The notes under the pieces: generated by a model
Seen by the model: only the letters and a program-made list of their open reading frames with translations
Told to the model about the DNA's origin: nothing
Database searches by the model: none
Made by a program: the position numbers and the translations under genes
Part shown: piece after piece, positions 1 through 9,900 of the stretch
Layout of the letters: each line of letters opens with the position of its first letter
Position numbering within the stretch: the stretch's first letter is position 1
Assembly (NCBI GenBank): GCA_017542245.1
Contig: JAFXXN010000052.1
Coordinates: forward strand, 1 to 32,632
Direction of reading: 5' to 3'
Origin: Lachnospiraceae bacterium
GTDB taxonomy: Bacteria > Bacillota > Clostridia > Lachnospirales > Lachnospiraceae
Length of the DNA stretch: 32,632 bases

Positions 1-287
1 CCCGCTCTTGCGAACTTGTCAGGCACAGTGTTCCCGGATTCGATGCCCACGTAATCACAAGCAACGACCTGATCCTCAGTTGCCATGCTTACCGTGAAAG
101 CTCCGCGTGCGGCAAGGTTCTTGGTAGTCTTATGTTCAGACAGGCTGATTGTAATCTCTTTGAAGTCCGTGGTTATTCCCCATGCGGCATTCATGGCATT
201 CGGCACGCCATTCTCATCGTAAGTTCCGATTATCAGGACCGGCTGGGGTAACATGATCGGCTTTGCACCGAAATCAACTCTGCTCAT
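1..287 (-). CDS. Flavin reductase-like (FMN-binding split barrel) protein, 3' end cut by window
   Basis: The reverse strand reads MSRVDFGAKPIMLPQPVLII, then GTYDENGVPNAMNAAWG and later EHKTTKNL and FTVSMATEDQ. This is the start pattern of the flavin reductase-like / flavoredoxin family, which binds FMN in a split beta-barrel and moves electrons between NAD(P)H or partner proteins and flavin in the cytoplasm. Only the first 95 residues are present; the rest lies beyond the left edge. The start ATG at 287 has a GGAGGAG ribosome binding site at 294-300. It is divergent from the helicase gene at 486. The family call is good; substrate and pathway cannot be told. Confidence 0.8.
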   Translation of the reverse strand, partial: MSRVDFGAKPIMLPQPVLIIGTYDENGVPNAMNAAWGITTDFKEITISLSEHKTTKNLAARGAFTVSMATEDQVVACDYVGIESGNTVPDKFARA

Positions 288-364
288 ATAAATCTCCTCC
301 TGTTAAAAATGCTGACAGCTGCGCTGGCACTGTTATCTGCTTTCCACTGTAGCACATTTGAACG

Positions 365-384
365 GGAATGTAAGAACACATTCC
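365..384. promoter_or_regulatory. Short inverted repeat upstream of the flavin reductase-like gene
   Basis: Perfect 7-bp arms GGAATGT (365-371) and ACATTCC (378-384) flank a 6-base spacer in the divergent intergenic region, about 80 bases upstream of the minus-strand gene. The size and spacing fit a dimeric repressor site, but no copy was found elsewhere in the window. Function is inferred only. Confidence 0.3.
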
Positions 385-420
385 TGAGATAACAATGTGT
401 TTCATAGAATGATTGTGATA

Positions 421-457
421 ACAAGCCTGACGCTTAATGTCAGGCTTGTATTATAAT
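421..457 (+). promoter_or_regulatory. Palindrome abutting a TATAAT box before the nuclease-helicase gene
   Basis: Perfect 11-bp arms ACAAGCCTGAC (421-431) and GTCAGGCTTGT (439-449) enclose a 7-base loop. A consensus -10 box TATAAT follows at 452-457, about 30 bases before the start codon at 486. No plus-strand gene precedes it in the window, so it is unlikely to be a terminator for an upstream gene. It sits where the -35 element should be, so it could be an operator or could replace the -35 contact. No good -35 hexamer is visible at 17 bp. Confidence 0.5.
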
Positions 458-485
458 GAACTCATAGTTAATGCAAGGAGCTTTT

Positions 486-2618
486 ATGCCAGATAGCCCG
501 CGTTGTTTGTACAGCAGTGATATAGAGTCATTTTTGACAAGGAACAGAAACGAAGTATTGGGAATACTTTGTGACGGTTATCACGGCGTTTTGCAGACAA
601 CACAGAGCGATGCGTGGGCAAGCGAGATAGATATCTTGCAAAAGGCGCTGCTCCCTTGGAATGATTCGAACGGCAAGATAATCTTTGAATACGATATTCC
701 CCGTCTTGGCAAAAGAGTTGATGTCGTTTTATTGCTTAACGGAATCATTTTCTGCATCGAGTTCAAGGCCGGTCAAACCGAGATTTTAGTAGGTGATGTC
801 GATCAGGTATTAGACTATTCCTTGGATCTGAAGAACTTCCACAAATACAGCGAAGATAAGGTTATTGTGCCTATCTTAGTTGCCACCCGTTATGATAGAT
901 CATCTTCAGTGATCCAGTCTTCAATCTACGATGACCGGGTACTTAACCCATTGATGACCGGTGAAGCCGGAATTACAAAACTCATCTCTGATGTCTTAAC
1001 CAGATTCCCTGATGAGAATCCTGTCAACGACAAATGGATCATAAGTCCTTATGCACCTACACCTACGATAATCGAAGCGGCCAGAACTCTGTATGAGAGC
1101 CACTCTGTTAAAGACATAACCAGGCATGAAGCTGACAAGGTAACTACTGATACGACGATCGCATATATCCTTGATGTTATCCGCAAGAGCAAAGAAAACA
1201 GTGAGAAGAGCATTTGCTTTGTTACAGGTGTTCCTGGCGCAGGAAAGACATTAGTCGGCTTGGAAGTTGCAGTAAAGCAGACGTATCAGGATTCAGATAA
1301 ACCGATTGAAGATGAAGGCGCTGTATATCTTTCGGGCAATGGACCTTTGGTTGCGGTACTCAACGAAGCGCTGGCCCAAGACAACTATAAGAAGTGCAAA
1401 GAACGCAAAGAAGATAAGAAGCTCTCGGATTCGAGAAGAGAAGTAAGCAAGTTCATTCAGATTATTCACCGTTATCGCGATAACATGCTGGATAAGATTA
1501 AGACACCGGTTGAGAATGGCGTGCTTGAGATCGATCCCGAAAAGGCTGTAAAAATGCAGGGTTCAGGTTACGGTGAAGTTGAGCATGTAGCAATTTTCGA
1601 TGAAGCACAACGCTCGTGGACACATAAGAGAATCGCAGACTACCTCAAGCGAGGCGGAACCTATGGCAACAAGAAGAAAGTAGACAACTTCCCGATGTCG
1701 GAAGCAGCTTTCCTTATCTGGTCTCTTGATCAGAGAGAGGACTGGGCAACAATAGTTTGCCTTGTCGGAGGCGGCCAGGAGATCAATACAGGTGAAGCAG
1801 GAATTACCGAGTGGATCAGTTCGCTGAATAACATGTTCCATCACTGGAAGATTTATATATCACCTAAACTGACTGAGCCTGAATATGCAGAAGGCAAGGT
1901 CGATGAGCTTCTTAAGGATAATCCTAACGTTACTTACGAGGAAAAGCTCCATCTGGGCGTCTCATTAAGATCTTTCAGAGCAGAGAAGTTATCCGCCTTT
2001 GTTCACTCTTTACTTGCAATCGATGGTAATGCCTCATCTATCTACGAAGAGATAAAAAACAACTATCCGATCGTTCTTACAAGAGATATGGAGAAGGCCA
2101 AGAGATGGATTCACGAGAAGGCCAGAGGCAACGAAAGAACCGGCGTTCTTATAACAAAGGAATCTGCAAGGTATAAACCTTTAGGTATTCATGTATTGCC
2201 TTCGGACGATGACAATGCGGTTCACTGGTTCCTGGAAGATATCACAGATACTAGGTCTTCGAATTATCTTGAGGATGCAGCAACAGAGATCCAGGTCCAG
2301 GGATTGGAGCTGGAATACACTTGTGTTCTTTGGGATGCAGACATGCGCTACGAAAACGGCAATTGGCAGTTTTATACTTTTAATCGTAAATGGAACAGAC
2401 TGGAAGCTGTTACCGAGAGCAAGCAAGACCGCATGAAATACATGCTCAATGCCTACAGAGTTCTTATGACCAGAGCAAGATCAGGAATGATCATCTGTGT
2501 TCCTGAAGGAAACCCACATAAAACAGAGAACGGCTTCTGGGAAGATCAGACACGACTTCCGGAGTACTATGACGGTACATATAACTACCTTAAGAGTTTA
2601 GGACTAGAAGAGATTTGA
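486..2618 (+). CDS. DUF2075-type superfamily I helicase with N-terminal PD-(D/E)XK nuclease-like domain
   Basis: About 710 residues. Residues 60-100 hold a PD-(D/E)XK-like core: VDVVLLLNG with Asp79, then IEFKAG with Glu92-x-Lys94. The C-terminal two thirds is a DUF2075-type ATPase with Walker A GVPGAGKT (248-255), Walker B IFDEAQRSW (DEAQ 372-375) and a late SF1 motif YRVLMTRARSGM. This combination suggests a cytoplasmic ATP-driven enzyme acting on nucleic acid, as in nuclease-helicase defence proteins; that role is inferred. ATG 486 was chosen over the in-frame ATG 471 because AAGGAG (475-480) lies 5 bases before 486. Its stop overlaps the start of the Nudix gene, so the two are translationally coupled. 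Confidence 0.82.
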   Translation: MPDSPRCLYSSDIESFLTRNRNEVLGILCDGYHGVLQTTQSDAWASEIDILQKALLPWNDSNGKIIFEYDIPRLGKRVDVVLLLNGIIFCIEFKAGQTEILVGDVDQVLDYSLDLKNFHKYSEDKVIVPILVATRYDRSSSVIQSSIYDDRVLNPLMTGEAGITKLISDVLTRFPDENPVNDKWIISPYAPTPTIIEAARTLYESHSVKDITRHEADKVTTDTTIAYILDVIRKSKENSEKSICFVTGVPGAGKTLVGLEVAVKQTYQDSDKPIEDEGAVYLSGNGPLVAVLNEALAQDNYKKCKERKEDKKLSDSRREVSKFIQIIHRYRDNMLDKIKTPVENGVLEIDPEKAVKMQGSGYGEVEHVAIFDEAQRSWTHKRIADYLKRGGTYGNKKKVDNFPMSEAAFLIWSLDQREDWATIVCLVGGGQEINTGEAGITEWISSLNNMFHHWKIYISPKLTEPEYAEGKVDELLKDNPNVTYEEKLHLGVSLRSFRAEKLSAFVHSLLAIDGNASSIYEEIKNNYPIVLTRDMEKAKRWIHEKARGNERTGVLITKESARYKPLGIHVLPSDDDNAVHWFLEDITDTRSSNYLEDAATEIQVQGLELEYTCVLWDADMRYENGNWQFYTFNRKWNRLEAVTESKQDRMKYMLNAYRVLMTRARSGMIICVPEGNPHKTENGFWEDQTRLPEYYDGTYNYLKSLGLEEI

Positions 2619-3004
2619 AAACTGTAAAAGTAGCAGCAGCCATAATCACCAAAGATAACAAGATCTTCGCAACCCAAAGAGGATACGGAGAATATAAGGA
2701 TGGATGGGAATTTCCGGGTGGTAAAGTTGAAGAAGGAGAATCAACGCAAGCTGCACTAGTTCGAGAAATAAAAGAGGAGCTGGCCGCAGATATTATTGTG
2801 GGTGATTTGCTAACCACGGTTGAATATGATTACCCGACGTTCCATTTATCCATGGACTGCTTTTGGGCCACCTTGGTCGAGGGCTCGAAAATGAAACTGC
2901 TAGAGCATGAGGCAGCGAAGTGGCTATCACTGAGTGAGCTTGATGAGGTTGAGTGGTTGGGGGCAGATATTGAGGTAGCAAAAGCAATAAAGACTCATAA
3001 GTAA
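2615..3004 (+). CDS. Nudix hydrolase, MutT-like
   Basis: 129 residues, the usual size of a single-domain Nudix protein. Residues 36-58 are the Nudix box: Gly36, Glu42, then REIKEE (50-55) with the metal-binding glutamates intact. The usual Gly after EEx is Ala57. The family cleaves nucleoside diphosphates linked to another group, for example 8-oxo-dGTP. The start is TTG at 2615, overlapping the upstream TGA by four bases (TTGA), with no separate promoter. Coupling to a nuclease-helicase suggests a job in nucleotide signalling or dNTP control during defence rather than general sanitation, but that is inference. The substrate cannot be read from the sequence. Confidence 0.85.
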   Translation: MKTVKVAAAIITKDNKIFATQRGYGEYKDGWEFPGGKVEEGESTQAALVREIKEELAADIIVGDLLTTVEYDYPTFHLSMDCFWATLVEGSKMKLLEHEAAKWLSLSELDEVEWLGADIEVAKAIKTHK

Positions 3005-3106
3005 AAATCTCCGATTTATCCAAGAATTTTAATATTCCAACAGAAAGATTTTCCAGTTGCATTTGATAATATAAAAGTACTGAGGATAAAAGGAGCAACT
3101 TATATT

Positions 3107-3844
3107 ATGAACGAGCGCAAATTCAATAGAATGCAAACAAGGAGAATTAGTCGGATTCCTTACGCAAATTATTTTACCTGGCACAATGCTAATTCACAGA
3201 ATAATGCAAGCGAATTGGAAACGAGTGTTATTCCTGAAAATGCCACAACGGAAACAGATGAATCAAACTCATCAAGCGCTGATGACAGAGAGATTTCTTT
3301 ACTTACAGAACAGATAAAAGATTTGAGAGCTGAATACATATCTATTCAGTCAAAGTTTTTGACAATGAGTACTATTTCTTTCTGTGGCTATGGCGTAATT
3401 GTTTATTATGCGTGTGATATCGATTCTGGGAATCCCCCAATTAATTATATTTTTCTTATACTTCCTTTTTTATTTGGAATTAGTTTTATGAACATTTTGA
3501 AATATACAGTTAGGATGTTTAGATTGGGTTCTCATATTGCTGTTTTAGAAAGAGCTATTAACGCGAAAGTTAATAAGGATCTATTTGAATGGCACAGTAA
3601 AACAATTCATAAAAATGGTGCAGGTTTCATTGGCATCGCAGCTATCCCTTTCAATTTAGCGTTGTTTGCTGCGGTGTTCTTAAAATTCAATGAAAACATG
3701 CAAGCACTAAAAGCATTAACAGGAAAGGGGAAAATGCTGTTATATTATTCGTTAGTAGTATTAGTGATAGTATCAATAGTCTTTATTATCATTTCACTTT
3801 ATATTTTTGCGAAGGATTATTGCAAAACGAAATCCCCGATATAA
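3107..3844 (+). CDS. Four-TM membrane protein of unknown function
   Basis: 245 residues. The first ~60 are polar and Ser/Glu/Asn-rich. A helix beginning EISLLTEQIKDLRAEY precedes two transmembrane segments (about 88-105 and 118-137), a soluble middle part with GSHIAVLERAIN, and two further TM segments (about 175-193 and 212-236). The start has AGGAG upstream. The layout resembles the product of 21360-22133. The HNH gene starts 115 bases downstream of the stop on the same strand, so the two may form a membrane protein plus nuclease pair. I do not recognise a named family. Codon use is AT-rich, as in the island. Confidence 0.65.
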   Translation: MNERKFNRMQTRRISRIPYANYFTWHNANSQNNASELETSVIPENATTETDESNSSSADDREISLLTEQIKDLRAEYISIQSKFLTMSTISFCGYGVIVYYACDIDSGNPPINYIFLILPFLFGISFMNILKYTVRMFRLGSHIAVLERAINAKVNKDLFEWHSKTIHKNGAGFIGIAAIPFNLALFAAVFLKFNENMQALKALTGKGKMLLYYSLVVLVIVSIVFIIISLYIFAKDYCKTKSPI

Positions 3845-3959
3845 ATACTTAAAGCTGGTAAGGATATCAAAGCGGCGACGATACAGCGACCTGATAAGCA
3901 AGAAGTCCAAATATGATGCATATGATAAATCAGAATGTATTCCTTGGAAGGATTCAATT

Positions 3960-5120
3960 ATGAGCAAGCCAGATTTCTTAACCAATAATGGAAAGGATTA
4001 TTACAGCAGTCTTGAAATAGACAGCTTTGCCAACATGCTTAAGGATCCTTCTTCTTGTTATAAGTTTTACTGGCTTGAGGCGATAGTTAATCTGGTTAAT
4101 CAAAACATTGCAGAGACTACTATTGGAGAAATCATAGATGAGATGATTTCGAATGCTTGGTATTCAGTAGTTGAGTATCATATCCATTTAAGTGGATTTG
4201 TTAAGGGGGAGGTTGTAGATGGACTTGAGAGAGCAGTTGCTCACTTAAGCCAAGTGAGTTCTCTCACGAGTTCGGCTTCTAAAAGCGAAATAAAAGAAGC
4301 GTTAAAGACATATGAGAAGGAATTACGAACCGAGAAGAATCAACTTTCATACATGGTTCCTTATAGAGCATTATCCGGTTTCTTCAACAACCATAACGCT
4401 AAAGTTAATTGGGAAAACAAAACCCAGCTAATTGAATACATCCGACATTTCAACAACTTAGTAAGACTTCCTTACATTTTTGGTGATGGCACATCAATTA
4501 ATAGAAAAGTTGTGTTTGATTCTGAATGGATGCGGATGATCAATGACAATACAGTCGAGATCCTCGGCTGGATCCAATATGAAAAAACGAAATGGCTTCA
4601 GAATAATAATCCTGAAGTTCCGGGACTAGTCTATAAACTTAAGCCTGGCGATAACGTTCGCAAAATGAAAAGAGTTCGCAATCTCTGGAACGGAATCATT
4701 AAATACACCGAAGTCCAAGATGTATATACAAAAAAATCAATTGATCCCAATAACTATGAATTAGATCACTTCATTCCGTGGTCCTTTGTAATGAATGATG
4801 AACTGTGGAATCTTATGCCAATGGATTCAGACCTTAACTCCAGTAAAAGTAATAACCTTCCTAATTGGGATTTGTTCTTTGGTGGGTTTGCAGATAACCA
4901 ATTTAAGATGTACAAGTTGGTTAATGAAATCGAAGGTCTGCACTCTTTATATGATAAGTGTTTTAAGGACAATCTTCATTCTATTTGGGCCCAACAAGAG
5001 TTGTATAAAAAAGGGAACGACATCACTGTTTTCAATAATATTCTTGAGAAGAATATGCGGCCTATATACGATGCTGCAAAAAGGCAAGGATACAGCTCTT
5101 GGAATTATGCGCCTCAATAA
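3960..5120 (+). CDS. HNH endonuclease domain protein
   Basis: 386 residues from ATG 3960. The C-terminal half has a canonical HNH core: YELDHFIPWSF (Asp269-His270), then ELWNLMPMD and DLNSSKSNNLP, which supply the central Asn and the final Asn/Lys-Asn positions. HNH enzymes cut DNA with a beta-beta-alpha-metal fold. The N-terminal ~230 residues (DPSSCYKFYWLEAIVNLV, EMISNAWYSVVEYHIHLSG) are helical and probably give target or partner recognition. ATG 3960 has GGAAGGA at 3946-3952. The frame is open upstream to a TTG at 3807 inside the previous gene, but no ribosome binding site supports it. The gene is in an AT-rich defence context; target unknown. Confidence 0.82.
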   Translation: MSKPDFLTNNGKDYYSSLEIDSFANMLKDPSSCYKFYWLEAIVNLVNQNIAETTIGEIIDEMISNAWYSVVEYHIHLSGFVKGEVVDGLERAVAHLSQVSSLTSSASKSEIKEALKTYEKELRTEKNQLSYMVPYRALSGFFNNHNAKVNWENKTQLIEYIRHFNNLVRLPYIFGDGTSINRKVVFDSEWMRMINDNTVEILGWIQYEKTKWLQNNNPEVPGLVYKLKPGDNVRKMKRVRNLWNGIIKYTEVQDVYTKKSIDPNNYELDHFIPWSFVMNDELWNLMPMDSDLNSSKSNNLPNWDLFFGGFADNQFKMYKLVNEIEGLHSLYDKCFKDNLHSIWAQQELYKKGNDITVFNNILEKNMRPIYDAAKRQGYSSWNYAPQ

Positions 5121-5134
5121 GAGGTATGAAACTA

Positions 5135-5175
5135 AAGTGAACACCCGAGGCTTGTTCAACTTCTGATGTTCACTT
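5135..5175 (+). terminator. Hairpin after the HNH gene, weak terminator
   Basis: Arms AAGTGAAC (5135-5142) and GTTCACTT (5168-5175) lie just after the HNH stop, in the gap between convergent genes. The loop is long (25 bases) and no immediate T-run follows; a T6 run appears only about 20 bases later. It may be a weak or bidirectional terminator. The rest of the gap to 5318 shows nothing clear. Confidence 0.35.
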
Positions 5176-5318
5176 CAAAGAAACTGGGCGGATTCTTTTT
5201 TGACAAGAATTAGATGTAATGCTATTGAATTGATGGGATAGCATAATTAACTAATAGAAAGATAAAGCAAGTTATACTTATACAATCAACCTGTTAATAC
5301 ATCAAAGAATTCTGTGTT

Positions 5319-6416
5319 TTAGAACACATAGGATGAATCAGACATTCTGATTATTAGCCCCCATTTTTCACAAAAATGAATTCTTTCTTTTATTTCCTCG
5401 TCAGTAAAATCCTTTTTCATTTCTTCGAGTCTTTGCTTAAACCGTTTTTTCCTTTTCTCCATTATTTCAGGTTTAGGTATTTCAATCTTAATGTCTTCTG
5501 TGTATGAATGCTCTAGTTTGTATACTAAGCTCTTATATATATTTTTCTGATTTGAAGCGGGTCCAACTATGAGCTCCGCAATTGGCAGTTTCGCAGCGGT
5601 ATTGTCCTCTGTAATCGGATACAATACTATATAAGGTCTGAACACATGAGATTCCTGAAGAGTAGTTTTAATTTCTGAAGAGTATTTTTTTTCTTCAGCA
5701 CACGATAAAAAGTTAATGCACGGCACGCTTACAATTCTGTGCTCTTGTTCTTGTTTAAAGTGTTCATTTTTTATGTAGCACAGAATCATCTCGAAAGCTA
5801 GTTTCTCTATATCAGTTTTCATTCCACCTTTCTTCTGTAGTTTTATTTCATTAATAAAAGACATAATTCGATTCACATTTTCCGAAGAAAGCGGATTTGA
5901 GGGTTCACGTGAAACATACATAAGTGCCATAGGCCCCGTCATGACATTAGTTCTATAATATTCTTCATCTATTTTTTGTCCCCAATATAGAGATGGATCA
6001 GAAAAATCAAAACCGACTGAAATTCCACCTTCTTTAGCATAAGTAATCCATTGTGATAACAAATCACCCTGTTCACAAAAGGAAACAGAAAAAGTAGAAA
6101 ACACATCATTTTCATATTCTTTTTTAAAATCCGATAAATCTTTGCGTATTTCTTGGCTCATATGATCTGAATATGAAGAGAATAGGTTTTCTACAGTTTT
6201 GATTCCAAGTTGAAATTCCAAATAATCGTTGAGATATTTCATGTTAGTTGCCCACATACAACCACTTGTTAGCATTGCTTCAAAACTTTGCATTTTTGTA
6301 TACTGATAATATAATTCTTCTACATTACCTGAACCAAAACAGTTACGCAGGATTGATTCAGCCTTTAAAATAAGGCCATATAGTAAATGTGTATCATCTA
6401 AAGAATCATGTCTCAT
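5319..6416 (-). CDS. DUF2971 domain protein, candidate effector of the four-gene operon
   Basis: 365 residues. The DUF2971 signature is visible: YQYTKMQSFEAMLTSGCMWAT with KYLNDYLEF (about 38-69), then FSTFSVSFCEQGDLLSQW followed by YAKEGGISVGFDF. DUF2971 proteins occur often in defence islands; their biochemistry is not settled as far as I know. The first motif superficially recalls ADP-ribosyltransferase entry motifs of the DarT type, a weak comparison. It is the last gene of the operon, and its ATG at 6416 overlaps the receiver-like gene by 11 bases, with only a poor AAAGAG upstream. It is therefore probably translated by coupling. The C-terminus is Lys/Glu-rich and helical. Confidence 0.75.
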   Translation of the reverse strand: MRHDSLDDTHLLYGLILKAESILRNCFGSGNVEELYYQYTKMQSFEAMLTSGCMWATNMKYLNDYLEFQLGIKTVENLFSSYSDHMSQEIRKDLSDFKKEYENDVFSTFSVSFCEQGDLLSQWITYAKEGGISVGFDFSDPSLYWGQKIDEEYYRTNVMTGPMALMYVSREPSNPLSSENVNRIMSFINEIKLQKKGGMKTDIEKLAFEMILCYIKNEHFKQEQEHRIVSVPCINFLSCAEEKKYSSEIKTTLQESHVFRPYIVLYPITEDNTAAKLPIAELIVGPASNQKNIYKSLVYKLEHSYTEDIKIEIPKPEIMEKRKKRFKQRLEEMKKDFTDEEIKERIHFCEKWGLIIRMSDSSYVF

Positions 6417-6987
6417 CTTTTTTCACTCTTTCTTTTTCACTTACGACTCTAAAAAACTCTCTCAAATCAAATCGAACAATGTCATTTTCTCTTTGAAAAT
6501 CTATTGATGAATAGTAGACATTCGGGTTTTCAATTCTGCGAATATCCTCAACCATTTTTTTGCTAGGCCAAGAAGAATAAAATAACACGCGAGTACGCTG
6601 ATTTTTCATGGATTCGATATTATCCGTCAGTATTGTCTTGATAAAATTGAGAGCAGTTACTTCAGTATCGTCAGTAGGATTATCAATAAAATAGTAATCA
6701 AGAAGGATAATAGTATTGTCCATTCCCAAAGCCTCCTCTAATATTGCTTTGAGAACATCTTTAGTGTATTCGTTATTACCAATTGTTTCACTAGCACTTT
6801 TTGTGTTCCAAGCCATATTTTGATAGTGGTAATTAGCAATATAGGCCTCAAATTTGTTTGCGGAATCTTCAGAAAGATAATTCTGAAAAAAATGCTCATT
6901 ACTGAGAGTAGTGATTTTGTCTTTCATATTTTCTGCTAAATTTCCTTCAGAAGCATCGTCAATCAAATAAATCTTGCTTAATGCCAT
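6406..6987 (-). CDS. Receiver-like (response-regulator-like) stand-alone protein
   Basis: 193 residues with receiver-type spacing: YLIDD (Asp10-Asp11) as the acidic pair, TIILLDYYF (Asp97) as the phospho-acceptor position, and VLFYSSW (Ser138/139) at the Thr/Ser switch. The usual Lys near the fifth strand is not evident (VYYSSIDF). An insertion of about 50 residues separates the first acidic pair from Asp97. No DNA-binding or output domain is attached. The start has GAGGAGG inside the end of the upstream gene, overlapping it by 29 bases. Sitting between a GHKL-ATPase protein and the DUF2971 protein, it may relay phosphate or a conformational signal between them. The receiver assignment is by motif only. 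Confidence 0.6.
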   Translation of the reverse strand: MALSKIYLIDDASEGNLAENMKDKITTLSNEHFFQNYLSEDSANKFEAYIANYHYQNMAWNTKSASETIGNNEYTKDVLKAILEEALGMDNTIILLDYYFIDNPTDDTEVTALNFIKTILTDNIESMKNQRTRVLFYSSWPSKKMVEDIRRIENPNVYYSSIDFQRENDIVRFDLREFFRVVSEKERVKKDET

Positions 6988-9900
6988 TTGTTTTTACCTC
7001 CTCTTCAATACATCTCATTTTTACTATAAATTCATTGGTATCAGTATCACCATATATATCAAAGTTAACGCCTAAATCAAAGGTAACGCCAGGCCGATCC
7101 TTGTTCAAGCAATCAAAGTATTTCTTGAGAGACCATAAGGTAATCCCCAATCCTTTATAGTTTTCTCGAAAAGCCGGGGAAATTGCTAATAAGTTACGGG
7201 CATTTTCAACATCTGATTGTAAGTCTTTAGTAGTTAATTGTCCGCATGCTACACACCACATTTCGTTATCGCGAAACATTCTAACATTCATAATATCACT
7301 TATATTATCTTTATGATTATTAAGCGAGTGTGTAATGCTATTAAAAATTAGCGCAAAGAGAATTTCTCGTGCAGGAAAATCTATTGATAATATGAAATCG
7401 TCATCTAATCTTCTAAAGACTAACTCTTTTTCGATTAATGATTCTTCTATTAGAATATTAATCGTTATTTCCTTAAGTATTTTATCATGACCTGAATATG
7501 CATATATTAGTTTGGCCGTTTTCCTATTTGCAAATGGTTTTGGATCAATTAAAGCTTTACTTAACAACTCTCTCTTAATGCTGGGCTTGCACCTCTCGCC
7601 ATTAACGGATATCCATCTAAAAAGATTTACTATAAACTGATTTACCAATAAAAAATAATTATCGGTTGCTGCAAGTTTTATTTTATCTACTGACAGATGT
7701 TTATCGTTATGAGTATCCGCTGTATTTTTCTCTATGTCTTTCGGAGGGATATATAAATCAAATGGTTTTAGGTTTTCGAGAGAGCGAATGGCAGATCTTT
7801 CGATTAAATGCTTATTCATATCATGATTAGATGCCTTACTCATTGTTAAAGCTTTCTGATAACTTACTGATTGAGTATATTTATCAATAACTTTATTATT
7901 GAGATACTTTGCACAAACATTGTAGTAGTTGACACTAAGCATTGCCCGCAGATACTTAATGAATTCTGACTCTGTTTTTTCAGGCGATTTCACAGTATCA
8001 AGGAATTTAGCTACATCAATAGCAATATATATATTTTTGACACCTCTGTCTAAAACAACCTTTTCTTCGCGTTCAACGGTTTTTTTGATTATTTCTTTTA
8101 GTTTATTAAGGTTTGGAGTTAGCAAATCCAAATCAATATAGTTCTCATTTTGCTCACCAGCCTTTTTGTCAGCCTTCTTTATAAGATTTTTCCATTCCAA
8201 AGTGATATCGTTATATTGTCTTTTATCAATGAGCGTGAAGTTAGGCATAAAATTATACACGTAAAGTACATTTATTATTGCTTCTGATGTTGATAGGTTA
8301 TTGTTTTCAATACTGTATTCCAAGGAATTTACTAAACTCAGTATGGTATCAAGCATAGAAGCCTCATCAATCTTAATCCAATAATAAACTCCTTTTCCAT
8401 TGTTGGAATTAGAATCATAGTTAGAAGTGGTTTCTCTATATATTCCCATTCCATCAAGATTTAAATAACATTCTTCAGTCAATTCTAGCCTGTCTGACAA
8501 GTCAAAACTATACCTGTCAATGTAATAAAACATTTTTCCTTCTAACATATAGTGAAACAGTGGGGAAATAGAATAGTTTGTTGCTTTATCAGATATTGGC
8601 GAATGAACAAAACAATCAATGCAATCATTAAACGCTTTGTTATCTGATTCGGTTCCACTTTCCAAACAAGCTAATTGATCACTGAGCCATGATTTGAAAG
8701 TCAATGCATTTTCTACTATTGTGTCGCTCTTATTCAAATTGTCTCTCAGACCGTTATTCTTTTCCCCCTTCTCAATCTCATTGAAAATATCCATATTTGA
8801 TTCCAAATATAACGAGATAAACAAATAATACAAATCATTTTGAGACTTAGAAAAAGATGGTGTGATCTGCTCATATATTTTATTTGCAAAATATATAGAT
8901 TTATTCTTTCCGTCTACGCCGGTTAATACTCGTTTCACATTTCCTATCAAGACATAAGCACAGTATATGCTTACAAGATGATTAGTTTGTTCATCTTCAT
9001 TCAAAGTTTCAGAACAGGTAAATAACTCCTTCAACTTATTATATGTGTCAATTAAAATATTTGAATTCAAAAGTTCATTTGAACCCATACGACCAAGAGC
9101 CTTTAATACACTAACGAGAAGATGCCATCGTTCTCTTGCAGCTTCGCGGTCTTCCGGCTTGGTTTTATCAAAAGAAAATGTATCTTTATGAAGCAAAAAG
9201 TCATATATTGCTTTTGTGAATTTAAGCGCTTCATCTCTGACGTCTTCTTTGAAACACAGATAAGGTTTGGTTAGTGCTTTAATAACAGATATTATTCGAT
9301 CAGCATTATAATCAAGATTGGTGCAATCAGCGTAAAACGTATCTAATTCTTCTTGAAGGACTTTAGTTATTGTCTTATCGGTTTTTAAACGAGCATATAA
9401 AGTTTCTTCTCTTATAAATCTTTCAATGGCCCTTTCTTTTTTCTGTTTTGAGTCATCATCTGCTCTTGAAAGTATTCTCCAATTATGTCTTACGTACTCT
9501 CTTTTCCAATAGTCAGACGTAGATGATAAAGCAGTTTTAGAGATATTTAACTTGTATTCTTCACTCTCCTTACACAAAGGACATAAATTATCATAGATTT
9601 TCAGTGTAGGAACATTACCAGAATAAAAATAAAAGTACTTATCATTATTATCAAAAGAATTAATTGCTTTTTCAGATTGACGATTAATCAAAGTTATACA
9701 ACCGCTAAAATTGAATGTTTTCTTCTCCTTGGATAGATAATTACTTCTTTCAATCAGCGATCTCATTAAGGATTTTGTTCGGTCATATGTTTTTCCATCT
9801 ATTATTTCATCATCAACAAAAAAGTAATGTACTTTATGATGAGAGAATGCATCAAACAACGAATAATTACTATATTCTACCAAGAAGTTGCTTCGAAACA

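Noticed and set aside
3807-5120. Longer HNH protein starting at TTG 3807
   Set aside because: The start lies inside the previous gene with no ribosome binding site; ATG 3960 has GGAAGGA at good spacing.
5135-5175. Insertion-sequence terminal repeats
   Set aside because: Only 8-bp arms 25 bases apart, no transposase and no target duplication.
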